From JBCDCB01 sp039182735 (GTDB taxonomy: Bacteria > Planctomycetota > Phycisphaerae > Phycisphaerales > UBA1924), in assembly GCA_039182735.1 (NCBI GenBank), contig JBCDCB010000024.1, forward strand, positions 1-9,970: DNA of 9,970 nt. Direction: 5' to 3'. Both the position numbers and the translations under genes were made by a program. Position 1 is the first letter of the stretch. Each line of letters starts with the position of its first letter. This document shows, piece after piece, positions 6,870 to 9,970 of the stretch. The notes below the pieces were generated by a model. That model saw nothing but the letters and a program-made list of their open reading frames with translations. It had not been told where the DNA came from and did no database searches.

Positions 6870-6875
6870 TAGAGT
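6870..6875 (+). promoter_or_regulatory. Weak candidate -10 (TAGAGT) before the first oxidoreductase
   Basis: TAGAGT lies 47 bases before ATG 6923, in the 122-base gap after the membrane protein gene. A start of transcription near 6882 would leave a leader of about 40 bases containing the GGAG ribosome site. No clear -35 is seen at the proper distance, so this is a weak call. The rest of the gap (6801-6922) shows no convincing terminator. Confidence 0.25.
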
Positions 6876-6922
6876 CGGGGCCGCGACAGCGGGTTGCCCA
6901 CCGCACCGATTCCGGAGCCGAT

Positions 6923-8038
6923 ATGTCCACGCCATCGCCTACCCGCGCCGGGACGCGCGAGCCCGTTGAGGTCAAGGTACAGACGCCGAAGGAGACGCTG
7001 CGCTGCGCGACGGTTGGCGTCGGTCGGATGGGTCGTCACCACGCGCGCAAGTACGCCGAGATGGCGGGCTGCGAACTGGTCGCGGTGGTGGACGCGGACG
7101 AGGAGCGTCGCCTGACCGCCGCCGAGACGCACGGGTGCGTCGCGCTCGCCGACGAGAAGGAACTGATCGATCTGGGCGTCGATGCCGTGTCGATCGCGGT
7201 CCCGACGACGTACCACCGCAAGTGCGCGACGCCGCTGCTGGAGGCGGGCATCGCGTGCCTGATCGAGAAGCCGCTTGCCGAGGACGTGGAAGAGGGTCGC
7301 AAGCTCGTCGAGATCGCCGAGCGAACCGGTGCGACGTTGATGGTGGGTCACATCGAACGCTTCAACCCCGCGGTGCGGGCGCTCGAGCGCGCGCAGCGAG
7401 ACGACATGGGCGGCGGCGAGTCGGCGCGCGGTGTCGTGCCCCGTTTCATCGAGGTCCACCGCGTGAGCCCGATGACCTTCCGGTCCGTGGACGTCTCGGT
7501 CGTCATGGACATGATGATCCACGACCTCGACGTGATCCTCTGGCTGATGAACGGTGTCGAGCCTTCGGAAGTCGTTGCGTCGGGCGTCCCGGTCATCACC
7601 GAACACGAAGACGTCTGCAACGCCCGCCTGACGTTTGACATGCCCCAGGGTCCGTGCGTCGCGAACATCACGGCGTCACGCCTCGCGATGAAGACCGAAC
7701 GCAAGGTGCGCATCGTCGGCGAGAACGGGTACGTCTCGATCGACTTCGCCGCCAAGGCCGGCGTGCTGATCCGCAAGACCGCCAACGAAATGCAGCTCGA
7801 AGAGGTCCGCGATGCGCTCCGCAACGGGACGGATCTCTCCGAGCTCAACTACATGGACCTCATCGCCTACGAGCCTCTCGAAATCGACCACCGCGATCAG
7901 CTCGAGATGGAGATCGAGGCGTTCCTGACGGCGGTCCGAACCGGCGAACGCGCGCCGATCGACGCCCGCGCCGGGTTCGCGGCGGTGCGCACGGCGCAGC
8001 GGATCATCGACGCCGCCCAATCGATGCGCCGGGACTGA
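6923..8038 (+). CDS. Gfo/Idh/MocA oxidoreductase, UDP-GlcNAc 3-dehydrogenase-like
   Basis: A 371-residue NAD(P)-dependent sugar oxidoreductase. After a 26-residue hydrophilic N-terminal extension comes the Rossmann motif GVGRMGRHH (32-40). The family motif EKP is at 115-117, VGHIERFNP at 141-149, and MDMMIHDLD at 195-203 with H200 as the likely catalytic base. The combination of VGHIERFNPA, PRFIEVHRVSP and MMIHDLDVIL resembles the branch that includes GnnA, the UDP-GlcNAc 3-dehydrogenase used for 3-amino lipid A sugars. Its substrate may therefore be a nucleotide sugar, but no lpx or gnn partner gene is visible, so this is an inference. The start is fixed by GGAG six bases upstream of ATG 6923; a longer frame to 6857 lacks a ribosome site. 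It precedes atpC by 65 bases. Confidence 0.93.
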   Translation: MSTPSPTRAGTREPVEVKVQTPKETLRCATVGVGRMGRHHARKYAEMAGCELVAVVDADEERRLTAAETHGCVALADEKELIDLGVDAVSIAVPTTYHRKCATPLLEAGIACLIEKPLAEDVEEGRKLVEIAERTGATLMVGHIERFNPAVRALERAQRDDMGGGESARGVVPRFIEVHRVSPMTFRSVDVSVVMDMMIHDLDVILWLMNGVEPSEVVASGVPVITEHEDVCNARLTFDMPQGPCVANITASRLAMKTERKVRIVGENGYVSIDFAAKAGVLIRKTANEMQLEEVRDALRNGTDLSELNYMDLIAYEPLEIDHRDQLEMEIEAFLTAVRTGERAPIDARAGFAAVRTAQRIIDAAQSMRRD

Positions 8039-8045
8039 CCCGGGC

Positions 8046-8073
8046 CTGACTTTGCGCCCCGGGGTTCTATACT
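8046..8073 (+). promoter_or_regulatory. Candidate promoter of atpC
   Basis: CTGACT (8046-8051) and TATACT (8068-8073) are spaced by 16 bases, a fair match to a housekeeping sigma-factor promoter and the best -10 in the window. Transcription would begin near 8080 and give a leader of about 24 bases with the GGAG ribosome site at 8093-8096. It would drive atpC and the overlapping oxidoreductase gene. Confidence 0.45.
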
Positions 8074-8080
8074 CCGGGGC
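8056..8080 (+). terminator. Strong hairpin between oxidoreductase gene and atpC
   Basis: Bases 8056-8065 and 8071-8080 form a ten-pair stem with one G-U pair and a TCTAT loop. It starts 18 bases after the stop at 8038, so it would fold in read-through RNA from the upstream gene. The following bases ACTTTGAGAG are not a real T-run, so termination may be weak. The loop and right arm contain the candidate -10 TATACT of atpC. Confidence 0.45.
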
Positions 8081-8103
8081 ACTTTGAGAGACGGAGACTT
8101 CAC

Positions 8104-8508
8104 GTGGCCCGAAAGACGATCCGCTGCACGCTCGTGACGCCCGAGGCCCGCGTTCTGGACGCCGAGGTCGAATACGCCCGGGTTCCGCTGCACGACGGTG
8201 CCGCGGGTTTCCAGCACGACACCGGCGCGCTGGTCGCGAAGCTGGGCCCTGGCGAGCTGCGTCTGGACATGCCGGGCGGGACGTCGCGCCGGTGGTTCAT
8301 CGGCGGCGGGTTCCTGCAGAACGTCGAGGACAACCTGACGATCCTCGCGGAGCAAGCGATCGGTCAGGAAGATCTCGACGAGGCCGAGATCAAGGCCGAG
8401 CTCGCCGAGGCCGAGGCGCGGAACACGAGTGACTTCGAAGAGATGACGAAGATCACCGAAGAGCGTCACAAGGCCCGTGCGAAGCTCGCCGTCGCGCGAG
8501 CGCGGTGA
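8104..8508 (+). CDS. atpC: F1 ATP synthase epsilon subunit
   Basis: A 134-residue epsilon subunit of the F1Fo ATP synthase, which joins the rotor stalk to the c-ring and damps ATP hydrolysis. The N-terminal beta-sandwich is recognised from CTLVTPEARVLDAEVEYARVP, GPGELRLDMPGG, WFIGGGFLQNVEDNLTILAEQA; the segment after about residue 84 is charged and helical, as the two C-terminal helices should be. The usual 'GELGVLPGHAPL' loop is replaced by GAAGFQHDTGALV, without the Pro-Gly. The start is GTG 8104 with GGAG at 8093-8096. No atpD or other atp gene is beside it; it lies between two oxidoreductase genes, so it is detached from the classical operon. Its TGA overlaps the GTG of the next gene, suggesting translational coupling. 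Confidence 0.93.
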   Translation: MARKTIRCTLVTPEARVLDAEVEYARVPLHDGAAGFQHDTGALVAKLGPGELRLDMPGGTSRRWFIGGGFLQNVEDNLTILAEQAIGQEDLDEAEIKAELAEAEARNTSDFEEMTKITEERHKARAKLAVARAR

Positions 8509-9584
8509 GTCGCATCGAGTTCGACTTCGACCCATCCGATCTGATCGATGCCCCCGACGACCTGAACTGGTGCGTGATGGGGACGGGCATGATCGCGCGC
8601 AAGGTGACGCCGCTGCTCCACGCGGCGGGCGGGTGCTGCGCGACGCACGTCGCGTCGCGTGACATCGCGCGGGCCGAGGCCTTCGCGGCGGAGATCGATC
8701 CGGGTCTCACCGCGGTCACCTACGAGGATGTCGAAGCCGACGAGGACATCGAAGCGGTATACCTCACGCTGCCCAATCACCTGCACGCCGAGTGGTGCGA
8801 GCGCCTGCTGCGCGCCGGCAAGCACGTGCTGTGCGAGAAGCCGCTGGTGACGGGCGCCACCGAGGCGGAGCGACTCGCGGCAACGAGCAAGCAGACCGGT
8901 CGTCTGCTGGTCGAGGGCTTCATGTACCTGCACCACCCGCAGACGCTGCTGTTGCATGCGCTGGCGACGCAGGCTGACTCACCAATCGGACGGCTGCGCG
9001 CGATCGACGCGACGTTCTGCCACGATCTCCGTGGCAGCGACTTCGCCAAGACGCGGTTCAGCAACCGCATGCGGGGTGGTGCGCTCGCCGATCTCGGGTG
9101 CTATCCCATCTCGCTGGCGCGCACGCTCACGGGCGAGGAGCCCGCCGCGATCGAAGCGGAGGCTCTCATCGCGGAACCGATCGAGGGCGAACGCGCCGGC
9201 GTGGACGCCGAGGCCCGTGTCCGCTTTGCGTTCCCTTCGGGCGTGGAGTTGCGTGCGCGTTGTTCGATCGCCGAGGGGCCAGACATCACGCTCACGCTGA
9301 CGGGCGAACTCGGGAACGTTTCGACCGGTTTGCCGTGGGCACCGGATCCGGCGCGGAGCGAGCTCACGCTCGTGCGATTCGATGGACACCCCGAGGGCGC
9401 TGGCGAGAGCACGCTCGTCATCGAGGGCGGCGGCGAGAAGTTCACCAACCAGTTTGCGCACTTCGCGGCGTGCGTCGCCGGAGAAGCCCAGCCCGTTCCC
9501 AACCTCCGCTGGTCGATCGACCAGGCGCGTGCGATCGAACGCACGCACGCGGCGATGGGTCTCTCGTTCGATCAGGGCTCGTAG
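8505..9584 (+). CDS. Gfo/Idh/MocA oxidoreductase, second copy, different branch
   Basis: A 359-residue NAD(P)-dependent oxidoreductase. After about 21 residues the Rossmann motif reads VMGTGMIARKV (GTG at 26-28). LCEKPL places EKP at 111-113, EGFMYLHHPQ is at 137-146, and GGALADLGCYP contains D196 and Y200 near the expected active site. The E(A/G)FMY..HP and GGAL.D.GCYP motifs are those of the glucose-fructose oxidoreductase, xylose dehydrogenase and dihydrodiol dehydrogenase branch, so a sugar substrate is likely but not identifiable. It is only distantly related to the oxidoreductase at 6923-8038, so this is not a recent duplication. Translation starts at GTG 8505, overlapping the atpC stop by four bases (GTGA). 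Its 3' end overlaps the converging membrane gene by 13 bases. Confidence 0.93.
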   Translation: MSRIEFDFDPSDLIDAPDDLNWCVMGTGMIARKVTPLLHAAGGCCATHVASRDIARAEAFAAEIDPGLTAVTYEDVEADEDIEAVYLTLPNHLHAEWCERLLRAGKHVLCEKPLVTGATEAERLAATSKQTGRLLVEGFMYLHHPQTLLLHALATQADSPIGRLRAIDATFCHDLRGSDFAKTRFSNRMRGGALADLGCYPISLARTLTGEEPAAIEAEALIAEPIEGERAGVDAEARVRFAFPSGVELRARCSIAEGPDITLTLTGELGNVSTGLPWAPDPARSELTLVRFDGHPEGAGESTLVIEGGGEKFTNQFAHFAACVAGEAQPVPNLRWSIDQARAIERTHAAMGLSFDQGS

Positions 9585-9970
9585 GGCAAACGTCTTGCGA
9601 TCGCACCGGCCAGGCCGCGTGGCGTGTAGACCGCCGGTTCTCGCATGAAGCGTTCGCAGCGCGTGAGGCTGCCGACGTACGCGACGAAGAACCCGGCGAA
9701 GATCGGGAGTGTCGGCGAGACGATGATGACCACCGCCGTGAACGTGTTGATGGGCAGGCCCATCTCTGCGAGCGTGTTCGCCGCGAGGATCGCGAGCAGC
9801 GTGGCGATAACCGCGAGCAGCAGGGCGATGACCGTCGCGAGCAGCGAATGCACGCCGACTTCGTAGAGCACACGCCGTTCGGTTCCCTCGGATTGTCGGC
9901 CCATGATCGCCGGGCCGATGCCGCTGGTGACGAGCGACAGCACGGCGACGCCGTGGGGGCTGTGACGGAT
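9572..9970 (-). CDS. Membrane protein of unknown function (5' end open)
   Basis: The frame is open from the right window edge to TGA at 9574-9572, giving 132 visible residues. Two strong hydrophobic segments are seen: one built of Leu/Ala/Val/Ile around 'HSLLATVIALLLAVIATL', and one around 'FTAVVIIVSPTLPIFAGFF'. The C-terminal 35 residues are soluble and end RRLPYEP. The start cannot be fixed: GTG 9943 and ATG 9904 are possible, neither with a ribosome site, and the frame has no stop before the edge, so the gene may begin outside the window. I recognise no family. It converges with the oxidoreductase gene and overlaps its 3' end by 13 bases. Confidence 0.7.
   Translation of the reverse strand: MRHSPHGVAVLSLVTSGIGPAIMGRQSEGTERRVLYEVGVHSLLATVIALLLAVIATLLAILAANTLAEMGLPINTFTAVVIIVSPTLPIFAGFFVAYVGSLTRCERFMREPAVYTPRGLAGAIARRLPYEP

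Noticed and set aside
5175..7606. Leftward open frames of 229-317 residues opposite purQ, the membrane protein and the first oxidoreductase
   Set aside because: Same shadow composition, no ribosome sites, and fully covered by better supported genes on the other strand.
6923..9584. The two Gfo/Idh/MocA genes as a recent tandem duplication
   Set aside because: They share only family motifs (Rossmann glycines, EKP) and belong to different branches (VGHIERFNP versus EGFMYLHHPQ).
1..9970. Search for CRISPR arrays, tRNA genes, insertion sequences, phage or defence genes
   Set aside because: No regularly spaced repeats, cloverleaf-like segments, transposase motifs or terminal inverted repeats were seen; intergenic gaps are all under about 125 bases.

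Overview
The window is ordinary, densely packed, G+C-rich bacterial chromosome (roughly two-thirds G+C by eye). It most resembles a planctomycete of the Phycisphaerae type. Three things point there: a secreted protein ending in the 'PAPG - hydrophobic helix - RRRR' variant of the PEP-CTERM tail, a membrane protein opening with a 'CxxCGYDLRG...CPECG' zinc ribbon, and an ATP synthase epsilon gene standing apart from any atp operon. The lineage is an inference from protein style; no rRNA or other phylogenetic marker is present. I see no tRNA, rRNA, insertion sequence, CRISPR array, phage gene or recognisable defence system.

Layout. Positions 1-40 hold the likely 3' tail of a rightward gene that converges on a small leftward membrane-anchored hypothetical gene (48-344). 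Next, leftward, come ribonuclease HI (456-917) and a secreted beta-propeller-like PEP-CTERM protein (1021-1836), with a clear intrinsic terminator between them. A 97-base divergent region (1837-1933) separates these from a rightward purine operon: a PurS-PurL fusion (1934-4798) and the glutaminase PurQ (4815-5624). After it, still rightward, are a zinc-ribbon multi-pass membrane protein (5691-6800), a Gfo/Idh/MocA oxidoreductase of the UDP-GlcNAc 3-dehydrogenase-like type (6923-8038), the F1 epsilon subunit gene atpC (8104-8508), and a second Gfo/Idh/MocA oxidoreductase (8505-9584) that overlaps atpC by four bases. A leftward membrane protein (9572 to the right edge) runs tail-to-tail into this last gene with a 13-base overlap and is open at the window edge.

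How the genes work together. PurL and PurQ form one enzyme, FGAM synthase: PurQ releases ammonia from glutamine and PurL uses it with ATP to convert FGAR to FGAM in purine synthesis. PurL carries two tandem PurS-like domains at its N terminus, which explains why no separate purS is seen beside it. The other genes are housekeeping or envelope functions with no obvious shared pathway. No gap between genes exceeds about 125 bases.

I did not find a convincing undescribed system. The points most worth a second look are the tandem PurS-like PurL and its shortened second half, the displaced atpC between two oxidoreductase genes, and two genes (rnhA, purL) that lack a Shine-Dalgarno sequence but have a TAnnnT hexamer 6-7 bases before the start codon, which suggests leaderless transcripts.
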